Below the pieces are notes generated by a model. The model had not been told where the DNA came from, made no database searches, and saw only the letters and a program-made list of their open reading frames with translations. Positions 15,870-23,932 of a stretch of 64,000 nt of DNA are shown in pieces (the first letter of the stretch is position 1; every line of letters starts with the position of its first letter). The stretch comes from Terriglobales bacterium (GTDB lineage Bacteria > Acidobacteriota > Terriglobia > Terriglobales > Acidobacteriaceae): NCBI GenBank assembly GCA_025462725.1, contig JAOAPE010000014.1, positions 1 to 64,000 of the forward strand. The letters run 5' to 3'. The translations under genes and the position numbers were made by a program.

Positions 15870-18275
15870 ATGGCGACGCAAGCAGCGGCGATTTCAGACT
15901 TCATTGCGGATTTCGCCGCAAAATTACTCACCGAACGCGAAGTGATTCCACGCGCGAAGATCATCGTGTCGCAACTGTCGGAGTTCTTTCCCGAAGCTGG
16001 CGTGGTGCTTTACCTTCTCGAAAACGCTGACGGGCATTCAGTTTGGAGACACAAAGCCATTCGCGGAAACGTCTCCCATCCGCAGAATGCGACTCCTCGC
16101 GACACTGGCACTCTCGGACAGGCTTACAGAAAGCGTGAAGCAGTCGTTTTCAGCGGCGCATCAACCGCCCGTGAAGATTACTCCCACATTGATGTTCGCC
16201 GGACAGTCACTTCCCTTGCGTATTTGCCAGTGGGAGTAGATAACGCATTTCTTGGGCTTATCGAAATTGTCGGTTTTGACCGGCCGATTGAAATCACTGA
16301 CTTGAAGCGGGCGGAGAATTGCGCCAATTTTGGCGCACTGGCGATTTCCGCAGCTCTCGCATATGAGGACGAGCGCAACACGCAATACCAGTCCATCAAC
16401 AGAATGACGCAGCTCTATGACTTGGAGCGTTCGTTCAATTCAACACTCCAGATGGACCGGCTACTGCCGATCATCACCTCCAAGATCCGTGAAGTCATTG
16501 AAGTCGAGGCCGTGAACCTGTGGATGATCGAACAGGACTCTCTGGTCCTTATCAGTCGTGCCGGCGAAGACCACACTATTGAAGTAGGAGCATTCCAGAA
16601 AACCGGTGACGGAATCGCCGCCGAGGTTTCTGATAGCGGCAAGGGTGTAGTCATTCAGCAAGCGAACGATGCGCGGCTGCAGAAGCGCAACGAAGCATCG
16701 CCGGACAAACCCATACGCTCGATCATCGCCGTTCCAATCGTTTCGATGAATTACGAAGTCGGTGTTCTCGAAGTCATTAATCGCGTGGACGGAAAGCATT
16801 TCACTGAGGATGACGTTTTCTTCGTCAACACCATTCTCATCACCGTTGGCAGCGCGCTGCATAATGCCAGCCTGCTCGATGCAGAACAAAAGATAGAGAT
16901 CTTGCAAACACTGGTTGAAGTCAGCCGCGAGATCACTTCCAGCCTCAACACAGATCGCATCATTCAGTTAGTAGTCAATGGCCCGCAGAAGATCATGACC
17001 TATGATCGCGCCACTGTCGCTCTTGAGCATCATGGGAAACTACAGGTCAAAGCCATCTCCGGGAAAACAGAAATAAATTCTGCCGAGCGAAGCGTGAAGG
17101 TGCTTAAAGGCGTATTGGAGTGGGCGATCCATTCCGAAAACGAAGTCTATGTAGTGCAGCATGGAAAGGATGTCGACGCCGATCGCGAAGAGACGCGATT
17201 GAAATTCCAGGAATATTTCTCTCAAACCGGGATGCGCGCTTTTTATTCTGTCCCTCTCGCAGACGAGCAAGGACGACTAGGCGTTCTTTCCTTTGAAAGC
17301 CGCAATCCCGATTTTCTCAGCGACACTCATTTTGAACTGATCAAAGTTCTTGCTAGCCAAACTACTGTCGCGTTACGCAATGCCTCCTTATATAAGGAGG
17401 TCCCTTTCATAGGAATACTTGAACCACTCTTCCATAAAAAACACGAGTTCATGGAGATGGACACGCGGAGACGCTCAGCCTACGTCGTGCTCACCATCGC
17501 CACTCTGCTCTTCCTGTTTCTTTGTCCATTGCCCCTGCGCGTTGTAGGCGATGCAACTGTCACACCGGAGACGACTGCAAAAATCCAGACACCGGTAGAC
17601 GGTGTCATCTTGAAGGTGTATGTCCGTGAAGGACAGTGGGTGAAAGCGGGAACAGTGCTCGCCGACCTCGAAGATTGGGACTACCGCAGTGCACTCGCGT
17701 CCGCACAAGCGAAGTACGCCACCGCAACTGCGGATATGAATCGCGCATTGTCATCCAAGGACGGCTCCGAGGCGGGAATCCAGAAATTGCAGGTTGAGTA
17801 TTGGGGATCAGAAGTGGCGCGCGCGCGGGAGCGTTTGGAAAGAACCCATTTGCGCAGCACTCAGGACGGCCTGATTGCCACGCCGCACATGGAAGAGTTG
17901 GTCGGCAAGAAACTTGATCTCGGCGACACCGTAGCTACCGTTGTGAACACTGCCCGTGCTCAAGTGGATATTGCCATCGATGAAGACGATGTGCCGCTGG
18001 TGCAAGATGGACAAAGCGCAGCCATCAAGCTTGAGAGCTTTCCTACTCGCAAATTCTCAGGAGCAGTAAATGTCGTGAGCCCGGTGAGCACGGCAGAATT
18101 GGACAAGCGTGTTTTTTACGCGCGCGTCTCTGTGCCGAATGACGAAGCGCTGATGCGTCCCGGCATGCAAGGTCGCGCGAAGATCTCCGCAGGATGGCAC
18201 CCGGCCGGATTCGTTCTGCTTCGCGGAGTTGGAATGTGGGCGTGGGCAAAAGTTTGGACGTGGTTTGGATGGTGA
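15870..18275 (+). CDS. GAF sensor fused to HlyD-type membrane fusion protein
   Basis: An 801-residue protein with three GAF-like domains (about 25-160, 200-335 and 355-495), a transmembrane helix (about 535-555, YVVLTIATLLFLFL) and a periplasmic HlyD/biotinyl-lipoyl adaptor part (about 565-770). The adaptor part has TPVDGVILKVYVREGQWVKAG and the matching second half-motif TQDGLIATPHMEEL. The layout places sensory domains in the cytoplasm and an adaptor in the periplasm, which is unusual. The next two genes also encode adaptor-type proteins and overlap or abut closely, so they form one operon. No histidine kinase, ATPase or RND pump is fused or adjacent. A role as a ligand-gated export adaptor is an inference. 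Confidence 0.8.
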   Translation: MATQAAAISDFIADFAAKLLTEREVIPRAKIIVSQLSEFFPEAGVVLYLLENADGHSVWRHKAIRGNVSHPQNATPRDTGTLGQAYRKREAVVFSGASTAREDYSHIDVRRTVTSLAYLPVGVDNAFLGLIEIVGFDRPIEITDLKRAENCANFGALAISAALAYEDERNTQYQSINRMTQLYDLERSFNSTLQMDRLLPIITSKIREVIEVEAVNLWMIEQDSLVLISRAGEDHTIEVGAFQKTGDGIAAEVSDSGKGVVIQQANDARLQKRNEASPDKPIRSIIAVPIVSMNYEVGVLEVINRVDGKHFTEDDVFFVNTILITVGSALHNASLLDAEQKIEILQTLVEVSREITSSLNTDRIIQLVVNGPQKIMTYDRATVALEHHGKLQVKAISGKTEINSAERSVKVLKGVLEWAIHSENEVYVVQHGKDVDADREETRLKFQEYFSQTGMRAFYSVPLADEQGRLGVLSFESRNPDFLSDTHFELIKVLASQTTVALRNASLYKEVPFIGILEPLFHKKHEFMEMDTRRRSAYVVLTIATLLFLFLCPLPLRVVGDATVTPETTAKIQTPVDGVILKVYVREGQWVKAGTVLADLEDWDYRSALASAQAKYATATADMNRALSSKDGSEAGIQKLQVEYWGSEVARARERLERTHLRSTQDGLIATPHMEELVGKKLDLGDTVATVVNTARAQVDIAIDEDDVPLVQDGQSAAIKLESFPTRKFSGAVNVVSPVSTAELDKRVFYARVSVPNDEALMRPGMQGRAKISAGWHPAGFVLLRGVGMWAWAKVWTWFGW

Positions 18276-18300
18276 GCATTGCGATCATGCAGGAGGCCTT

Positions 18301-19200
18301 GTGAGCTACAAGAATCTGACATTTGCGGTCGCTGGATTAGGCGTAGCGATATTGTGCGGATGCAACAGCGAAAATCCCGCAACCGTTTCCACTGCTTCGG
18401 CGGCAGCGCCGCCTGTCACAAGCGCGCCCGCTGCTGTTGCTCCTGCCACCTACTATGAGACTTCGGGCGTGCTGGTCGTGGAAAACCAGGTTGATATCCA
18501 AACACAACGCGACGGCATTCTCGCTGAGATTCTGGTGGACACTGGAACGCGTGTGCAAAAAGGCCAACTACTTGCACGTATCGACGATCGCCAATTGCAG
18601 TCTGACCGTGAAGCCGCAGACGCCAAGATCCGCAGCATCGAAGCCGATCTTAAGACATGGGAAGCAGACGCAAAAGTCCTGCAAAGTGATTACGAGCGTG
18701 ACCTGGAGATGTTTAAGGCGCAGTTAATCACGGAGAAGCAGCTCGATCATTCCCGCTACAAGATGATCGGCTCAGGATTTCAACTCGAACGCGAACGGCA
18801 GAATGTCCGCAATGCACGTGCGATATTGCAATCGCTTGATTTCGAGATTGAGAAGACTCGCATCACTGCCCCGTTCGCCGGCGTCGTAGCCCGGCGTTAT
18901 GTCCGCTCAGGACAAAAGGTCGCAGTGAATGATCGCCTGTTCTGGGTTACAGCTACTGAACCAGTGAGCGTGCAGTTCACATTGCCGGGCTCTTTCCAAG
19001 GAAAGATCGCGAAAGCCCAGGAGATCCAAGTAATGTCGCCGCTTGCCCCAAAAGAATCACACCTGGCACGAGTGCGCGTGGTCAGTCCCGTGGTTGATCC
19101 CGCAAGCGGAACTATCGAAGTGCAAGCCGAGTTGGTGAACAACTCCGATCAGATGATGCCTGGCAGCAGCGCGCTGGTGCGCGTGGCTAAGCCGAAATGA
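18301..19200 (+). CDS. Periplasmic adaptor lipoprotein, HlyD/RND type
   Basis: A 299-residue lipoprotein. GTG 18301 is chosen as the start because an AGGAGG site lies at 18291-18296 and it gives a clean signal peptide ending in the lipobox-like ILCGC. The mature part opens with a Ala/Pro/Val-rich linker, then the adaptor lipoyl half-motif (VDIQTQRDGILAEILVDTGTRVQKG), a helical hairpin (about 100-160) and the second half-motif (RITAPFAGVVARRYVRSGQKV). A beta-barrel segment with VQFTLPGSFQGKI follows. It overlaps the next gene by four bases (ATGA), so translation is coupled. Its partner pump is not encoded here. Confidence 0.85.
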   Translation: MSYKNLTFAVAGLGVAILCGCNSENPATVSTASAAAPPVTSAPAAVAPATYYETSGVLVVENQVDIQTQRDGILAEILVDTGTRVQKGQLLARIDDRQLQSDREAADAKIRSIEADLKTWEADAKVLQSDYERDLEMFKAQLITEKQLDHSRYKMIGSGFQLERERQNVRNARAILQSLDFEIEKTRITAPFAGVVARRYVRSGQKVAVNDRLFWVTATEPVSVQFTLPGSFQGKIAKAQEIQVMSPLAPKESHLARVRVVSPVVDPASGTIEVQAELVNNSDQMMPGSSALVRVAKPK

Positions 19201-21353
19201 ATCTCACCCAAGTCCTGAATGTGACGATGCCCGAGCCGCCCGCGGCGCGGATGCATGAGAGTTATCCATGCGCGCATCCGAACATGATCGCCCGTGACCA
19301 CCACGAGCGTGAAGGACACATGATCCACGTGATCATCCCCGATGGGCCGTCCCACTTCTTTCGCTTCAGCAAACAACAGTACGAGCTCATCAAGCTCTTC
19401 GACGGCAAGAGGTCATACGCGGAGATTGCGCGGCTGTTTACCCGAACGCAGGGCATCGGCATCAATGCGGAATTTGTGCAGACCTTTGCCGACAACATGG
19501 AGAAGAAGGAGTTCTGGTACAGGACTCCGCAGGAAGAGAGCATCACGCTCTTCAACAAGCTTGCGCATGATCGGCACAAAGCGCTGCAAAAGAAACATGG
19601 CAAGAGTGCAAACGACCTTGCCATCATCGAACTGATCTATTTCGATCCCGACAAATACCTGACTTGGATCCACGGCAAACTGAAGTTCGTCTACACCAAC
19701 TGGTTCACAGCATTCGCGTTGGCTATGTGCGTGGTAATGTGCGTGATCCTGGGCGCTCGGTGGGACGAGGTCTGGGCGGACAGCGTGAAGTTCTACAACT
19801 TCACACAAAAGGGCTTGCTTGATCTGGTGGAATTCTTCCTGGTCTTCGCGCTGCTGGGCGCTGTGCATGAGACCGCTCATGGAATGACGTGCAAACATTT
19901 TGGCGGAGAATCGCACAAAATGGGCGCCTTCCTCATGTACCTCATGCCCGGAGTCTTCTGCGATGTCACACAGATTTACGTTTATGGCGGACGCTGGCAA
20001 CGTGTAGCCACGCTGCTCGCTGGGGTATGGTCAGAGATCATCATCTGCACATGGGTGACGATTCTCTGGTGGCTGACTCCGCAAGGTACGTTTGTTCATG
20101 ACATCGCTTACAAGTTCATCCTCAGCGGCGGGATATTCGTCATCATCATCAACCTGAATCCGTTGGCGCGGATGGACGGCTATTACATCTTCTGCGAACT
20201 GACCCGGTTCTTCGATCTTAAGGGAAACTCCACTGCCCTGCTGTCAAACTCTGTCCGGAAATACATCTTCCGCATGCCGGCGACCGTTCCCATCATGCCG
20301 TGGCGGCGAAAATTGTTCTTCCTGAGTTATGGCGCTGTCGCCGGAATGTACAGCTATCTGCTGCTGTTGTTTTTTGTGCGCATCAGCTACCGCATTTTTT
20401 ACAACTATTCTCCGGAGTGGGCGTTTGTCCCTGCCGGTTGCATGGCGTACATGATCTTCAAGTCCAGGATCAAAAAGCTTATGGCATTTCTTAAAGCGTT
20501 GTATCTCGACAAGCGCGAACTCGCAGTCACTTACTGGAAGCAGATTGGACTGGGCTTCGCGGTTGCTGCAATGCTCGCCAGCATTCCTGTCTGGCGGGAG
20601 TCGATCGAAGAACGGTTTGTTCTTGAGCCTGCGCAACATTCGGTTCTGCGCGCCTCAGTGCCGGGGATGGTCGTCGCCATTGGCGCGACTGAGGGTGAAC
20701 GCGTCACAGCCGGACAGCCAATCGTGGTCCTGCGCGATCTGCAACTGGATACCGACACTGCCAAAGCCGATGCGGATTACAGCATGGCTGCGGCTCGCAA
20801 TGTGCGGGCGCAATTGCGATATGCGTCCTTCTCCGCGGCCGACCAGGAGCAGCAGCGTCTGGCAGATTTAAAGAGACAAATGTCTGAGCGGCAACAGCAG
20901 CTTTCAATCGCCAGCCCGATATCCGGCACTGTGACAACGCCGCACATGCGTGACTTGCTCGGCTCCTATTTGACTGCGGGATCGCCGGTCGCGGAAGTAG
21001 CAGATACTTCAACCATGCGCGCGCATATCTATGTGCAGGAAGATGAATTGCAAAAAATCCAGAGGATCAACAAGGCAATCTTGCGAATGGACGCAAACTG
21101 GATTCCGGTCAGGGCAACTTTCACTTCTTTTAGTCCGGTGTCGCAGGAACTCGCTCAGGGGCTGATGCCACCTGCGAAATACAAGGGGATGCACCCGCCC
21201 GTCTACTACGTGATGGAAATGAGTGTGGAGAATCCCCAGGACAAGTTGCGATCAGGCATGACCGGGACGGCACGAGTCTATGGCGAACGACGAAGCACAG
21301 CGGCAATCGTATTTCGTCCGGTGGTAGAGGCTGTTGTTCGACGACTTTGGTAG
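19197..21353 (+). CDS. PqqD-like / M50 site-2 protease-like / HlyD membrane protein
   Basis: A 718-residue multi-domain protein. Residues about 35-110 resemble a PqqD-type peptide-binding domain (FSKQQYELIKLFDGKRSYAEIARLF). A polytopic region from about 165 to 430 holds the zinc motif HETAH near residue 224 and NLNPLARMDGYY near 320, the two hallmarks of M50 metalloproteases. The C-terminal part (about 485-700) is an HlyD-like adaptor with lipoyl half-motifs around GMVVAIGATEGERV and ISGTVTTPHMRDLL. Related M50-adaptor proteins accompany ribosomal peptide or bacteriocin export systems. It is the last gene of a three-gene operon, followed by a terminator. Processing or secretion of a small peptide is an inference. 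Confidence 0.8.
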   Translation: MNLTQVLNVTMPEPPAARMHESYPCAHPNMIARDHHEREGHMIHVIIPDGPSHFFRFSKQQYELIKLFDGKRSYAEIARLFTRTQGIGINAEFVQTFADNMEKKEFWYRTPQEESITLFNKLAHDRHKALQKKHGKSANDLAIIELIYFDPDKYLTWIHGKLKFVYTNWFTAFALAMCVVMCVILGARWDEVWADSVKFYNFTQKGLLDLVEFFLVFALLGAVHETAHGMTCKHFGGESHKMGAFLMYLMPGVFCDVTQIYVYGGRWQRVATLLAGVWSEIIICTWVTILWWLTPQGTFVHDIAYKFILSGGIFVIIINLNPLARMDGYYIFCELTRFFDLKGNSTALLSNSVRKYIFRMPATVPIMPWRRKLFFLSYGAVAGMYSYLLLLFFVRISYRIFYNYSPEWAFVPAGCMAYMIFKSRIKKLMAFLKALYLDKRELAVTYWKQIGLGFAVAAMLASIPVWRESIEERFVLEPAQHSVLRASVPGMVVAIGATEGERVTAGQPIVVLRDLQLDTDTAKADADYSMAAARNVRAQLRYASFSAADQEQQRLADLKRQMSERQQQLSIASPISGTVTTPHMRDLLGSYLTAGSPVAEVADTSTMRAHIYVQEDELQKIQRINKAILRMDANWIPVRATFTSFSPVSQELAQGLMPPAKYKGMHPPVYYVMEMSVENPQDKLRSGMTGTARVYGERRSTAAIVFRPVVEAVVRRLW

Positions 21354-21395
21354 CGCTGGAGTTCTTAGGCAGGTCGAGTTCTTATCCAAATGAAA

Positions 21396-21429
21396 AGGGC
21401 TGAGCAGATTGCTCAGCCCTAATCTTTTG
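21396..21429. terminator. Bidirectional terminator between M50-adaptor and repeat-protein genes
   Basis: A perfect ten-base stem, AGGGCTGAGC with GCTCAGCCCT, closes on AGATT. CTTTT follows rightward and TTTTCATTT leftward, so it can serve both convergent genes. Confidence 0.85.
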
Positions 21430-21441
21430 TGACCGAAGCGA

Positions 21442-21906
21442 CTAGACGTCAGAGGCGACGGAACCCGCATCAGCTGCCATAGAGCCAGCGTCAGCAGCCA
21501 TGGAACCAGCATCGGCGGCCATAGAACCAGCGTCAGCGGCCATTGAACCCGCATCGGCTGCCATCGAACCAGCGTCGGCAGCCATGGAACCAGCATCGGC
21601 GGCCATAGAACCAGCGTCAGCGGCCATAGAGCCAGCATCAGCGGCCATCGAACCAGCGTCTGCTGCCATGGAACCAGCATCAGCTGCCATAGAGCCCGCA
21701 TCGGCTGCCATGGAACCAGCGTCCGCTGCCATGGAACCGGCATCAGCAGCCATTGAGCCAGCGTCGGCAGCCATAGAGCCTGCATCAGCGGCAAGGGACC
21801 CGGCATCGGCCGTCATGGAACCGGCGTCAGCAGAGATTCCGGAGCGCGAAGCGATCAAAGCTTTCTTCGCTGCTGCACGGGTGGTGATCAAACTTTTCTT
21901 TTCCAT
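21442..21906 (-). CDS. Heptapeptide-repeat protein, 18 copies of ADAGSMA
   Basis: A 154-residue protein. The first 25 residues are basic and helical (MEKKSLITTRAAAKKALIAS then RSGIS), and the rest is 18 tandem copies of ADAGS[MLV][AT] ending in SDV. There is no signal peptide and no membrane segment. The start is ATG 21906 with GAGGA upstream, not the TTG at 21927. The minus frame is preferred over the other open frames in the repeat because it alone has an SD, a sigma-54 promoter and a sensible non-repeat N-terminus. A leader-plus-repeated-core layout recalls ribosomal peptide precursors or secreted repeat proteins. No known family was recognised. Confidence 0.65.
   Translation of the reverse strand: MEKKSLITTRAAAKKALIASRSGISADAGSMTADAGSLAADAGSMAADAGSMAADAGSMAADAGSMAADAGSMAADAGSMAADAGSMAADAGSMAADAGSMAADAGSMAADAGSMAADAGSMAADAGSMAADAGSMAADAGSMAADAGSVASDV
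21454..21831. repeat. 18-copy tandem repeat, 21-base unit
   Basis: The 378-base block is an uninterrupted in-frame array of 21-base units encoding ADAGSMA on the minus strand. Synonymous changes at third positions show that the amino acids, not only the DNA, are being kept. Several shadow frames stay open because the unit has no stop codon in them. Confidence 0.95.
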
Positions 21907-21968
21907 CTCTTTATCCTCACTCTTCAATTTTTTGTCTTGGGGGCCTATTACCGCTATGCCTTTACTAA

Positions 21969-21985
21969 TGCACCCCTCGTGCCAA
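21969..21985 (-). promoter_or_regulatory. Sigma-54 promoter of the repeat-protein gene
   Basis: Reading leftward, TTGGCACG, AGGG, GTGCA matches the -24/-12 consensus at all but one of the conserved positions, with GG and GC ten bases apart. The start of transcription would be near 21958, about 50 bases before the ATG at 21906. Confidence 0.75.
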
Positions 21986-22085
21986 TCGAGGCGCGCATCG
22001 CCGGATTATTTACCTTCTATTAGTTTCAACAACTTACAATTATTGTTGGAGTTTAGCTCTTCGAATCAATAGAAAAGACGGTCAT

Positions 22086-22109
22086 TTTTTAACCGCTAAG
22101 GGTTAAAAA
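22086..22109. promoter_or_regulatory. Candidate activator binding site for the sigma-54 promoter
   Basis: A perfect inverted repeat, TTTTTAACC and GGTTAAAAA around six bases, lies about 140 bases upstream of the predicted repeat-protein transcription start. That is the usual distance for an enhancer-binding protein site. It also abuts the stop codon of the activator gene, so a terminator role cannot be excluded. Confidence 0.45.
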
Positions 22110-23237
22110 TTAACTGTTTTCTTTGTCTATTTTGTATTTACGTGCAAGGTATTTCATCCGCTGGTCGTTAATACGCAGCAATGCGGCGGCACCGGTCTTC
22201 TTACCGCCGGCGCGGAGAAGCGCAGCGCGGAGGTACGCGGCTTCGATCCGTTCCATCTCTTTATCGAAATCAATGCCGTCCGGCGGAATGAGCAAGGACT
22301 CATGTCTTCGGGCGCTGGTGTAGAGAATCTGCTCCGGGAGGTGATAGGCACAAATGGTCTTGTCCTCGACCATAAGCACCATCCGCTGGATCAAGTTTTC
22401 CAACTCTCTGATGTTGCCTTGCCAATTCCCTTCTTCGAGGACTTCCAGCGTTTCCAGATCAAGTCGCTTCGTAGGGACGTTGTTCGCCGCGCAATAGACC
22501 CGAATGAAGTGGTCGGCCAAGACTGCGATGTCCCCGGTGCGCTCGCGGAGTGGAGGCACCGAGATTGGAACCACATGGATGCGGTAGTAGAGGTCTTCGC
22601 GGAAGCGTCCGGTGCGGACCATGTCTTCCAGGTTCTCGTTTGTCGCCGTAAGCAAGCGGAAGTCAATCTTCTTGGTGCCGCTGCCGCCTAAGCGTTGGAC
22701 TGCGCGATCTTCAAGCACTCGCAGAAGTTTTGTCTGGAGAGCCAACGGAAGCGTTGCAATCTCGTCCAGAAACAGCGTTCCGCCATGCGCCATTTCGATG
22801 TGTCCGGGACGGGAGACTACTGCCCCAGTGAAGGCTCCCTTCTCGTGTCCGAAGAGTTCTGACTCAATCAGCGCCTCGGGAAGCGCAGCGCAATTCAATC
22901 CGATGAAAGGTTTGCTCGCGCGCGGACCGGCAGCCACGATCGCCCGTGCCACAAGTTCTTTGCCGGTGCCACTCTCGCCTCGAATCATTACAGTGGTGTT
23001 GCTATCAGCGACGCGGAGTATGGCGTCATACAGCCGCTGCATGGGCTCGCTGCTCCCAATCAAGTCGAAGAGCGAGTTGCGGGATGCAACAGGGCTGTGC
23101 CCTTCGCGAGTTGGTGCCACAGCTTTGCCAGCGATCAAAAGGTGTTCTCCGGGGAGGGCGAGAATTATGGCGCATTTTGGCGAAACTGGGTAGAAATACT
23201 TCAATCGCGAGCCGAATGTCTTCTGGCCACCAAACAC
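22110..23237 (-). CDS. Sigma-54 dependent enhancer-binding transcriptional activator
   Basis: An AAA+ activator of sigma-54 RNA polymerase. Visible motifs are Walker A GESGTGKE, the sigma-54 contact loop GAFTGA in GHEKGAFTGAVV, Walker B GGTLFLDEI and the arginine-finger region FREDLYYRI. The C-terminal Fis-like helix-turn-helix is AAALLRINDQRMKYLARKY. No receiver, GAF or PAS sensor domain is visible at the N-terminus. The start is uncertain: the frame is open to 23465, but that part is antisense to the glutaredoxin-like gene, so GTG 23237 is given tentatively. It lies upstream of the sigma-54-promoted repeat-protein gene and is its likely activator. Confidence 0.85.
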   Translation of the reverse strand: MFGGQKTFGSRLKYFYPVSPKCAIILALPGEHLLIAGKAVAPTREGHSPVASRNSLFDLIGSSEPMQRLYDAILRVADSNTTVMIRGESGTGKELVARAIVAAGPRASKPFIGLNCAALPEALIESELFGHEKGAFTGAVVSRPGHIEMAHGGTLFLDEIATLPLALQTKLLRVLEDRAVQRLGGSGTKKIDFRLLTATNENLEDMVRTGRFREDLYYRIHVVPISVPPLRERTGDIAVLADHFIRVYCAANNVPTKRLDLETLEVLEEGNWQGNIRELENLIQRMVLMVEDKTICAYHLPEQILYTSARRHESLLIPPDGIDFDKEMERIEAAYLRAALLRAGGKKTGAAALLRINDQRMKYLARKYKIDKENS

Positions 23238-23279
23238 GGACTGCTCGCGTCCAATCCCGTTGACTTCCGGAGGTGCAAC

Positions 23280-23549
23280 ATGGCAAACGTAACAGTTTAT
23301 GGAGCCGATTGGTGCGGCGACACGCGACGTGTCCGGGAATTGCTCGATCAACAAGGCGTAAATTACGACTTCGTCAACGTAGATGAAGACAAAGCTGCGG
23401 AAGAGCAGGTCATCCGATGGAACGGCGGCGAGAAGCGCAAGATCCCGGTTTTGGTAATGACGCATAACGGGACGGAGAGCATGGTGATCGCGCCTTCGAG
23501 GTCAGAATTGCAATCTGAATTGGATCGATTAGACCTGAATGCTGCCTAA
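23280..23549 (+). CDS. Glutaredoxin-like (mycoredoxin-like) protein
   Basis: An 89-residue thioredoxin-fold protein. The active-site loop reads YGADWCGDTRRVRELL, so the second cysteine of the CxxC is replaced by Thr, giving a monothiol site. The cis-Pro loop KRKIPVLV is present. The start is ATG 23280 with GGAGG upstream; the longer frame from 23097 would run into the divergent activator gene. Such proteins reduce mixed disulfides with a small thiol, or act as monothiol carriers. It is transcribed away from the activator gene and is followed by a tRNA gene on the other strand. Confidence 0.85.
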   Translation: MANVTVYGADWCGDTRRVRELLDQQGVNYDFVNVDEDKAAEEQVIRWNGGEKRKIPVLVMTHNGTESMVIAPSRSELQSELDRLDLNAA

Positions 23550-23557
23550 GAAGATGT

Positions 23558-23631
23558 TGGTTGCCCCCCAGGGATTCGAACCCCGATATGATGCTCCAGA
23601 GGCATCTGTCCTACCATTGAACGAGGGGGCA
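23558..23631 (-). tRNA. tRNA-Gln (anticodon CTG)
   Basis: A complete cloverleaf reads leftward, starting TGCCCCC and closing with GGGGGCA, a discriminator A and an encoded CCA. The anticodon arm is GATGC/GCATC around CTCTGGA, giving CTG for CAG codons. The TTCGAATC T-loop is canonical. Confidence 0.95.
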
Positions 23632-23716
23632 ATCAGACTTGGACTGATTCCTTGCAGAAGACCACGTGATTCGCGGCCGTGAACTGATTGTATTGTGAGA
23701 CCAGAATAACGGTCAA

Positions 23717-23881
23717 CTATGCGGCGTCAGAACGCGCATAGATGTTCGTCTGTTCATCGCGCAGTTCCCGTTCCCGTCTCGCCGCCTCCTCCTCGGCCCG
23801 CGCAGAAACGACCAGCATCGAATAAAGCAATAAGAGAGCAAACACTACAACGATAAGGAGAGCGACCCCGATCCACCACAT
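23717..23881 (-). CDS. Small membrane protein with charged cytoplasmic tail
   Basis: A 54-residue reading frame with one N-terminal hydrophobic helix (residues 2-26, WWIGVALLIVVVFALLLLY) and a highly charged tail (AEEEAARRERELRDEQ) predicted to be helical. Only a weak TTAGG lies before the ATG. The hydrophobic/charged alternation and uninterrupted frame suggest a real small protein rather than chance. No family was recognised. It lies between the tRNA-Gln gene and the kinase-like gene, all on the minus strand. Confidence 0.5.
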   Translation of the reverse strand: MWWIGVALLIVVVFALLLLYSMLVVSARAEEEAARRERELRDEQTNIYARSDAA

Positions 23882-23932
23882 ACCTAAGTAGATGTGACCG
23901 GTTGATTGTAAGTTGGACTGCTCTCGCCGGAA

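Noticed and set aside
21252-21806. Second leftward frame rich in Leu, Pro and Trp over the repeat
   Set aside because: A shadow of the same array that runs into the M50-adaptor gene. Composition is unlike any real membrane protein here.
21500-22072. Rightward frame of Glu-Pro-Ala-Ser repeats over the tandem array
   Set aside because: It arises because the 21-base unit lacks stops in several frames. It has no ribosome site or promoter, whereas the leftward frame has both.
23280-23465. N-terminal extension of the sigma-54 activator across the glutaredoxin-like gene
   Set aside because: The extension is antisense to a well-supported redoxin gene and contains no domain. The activator start was moved inside the gap.
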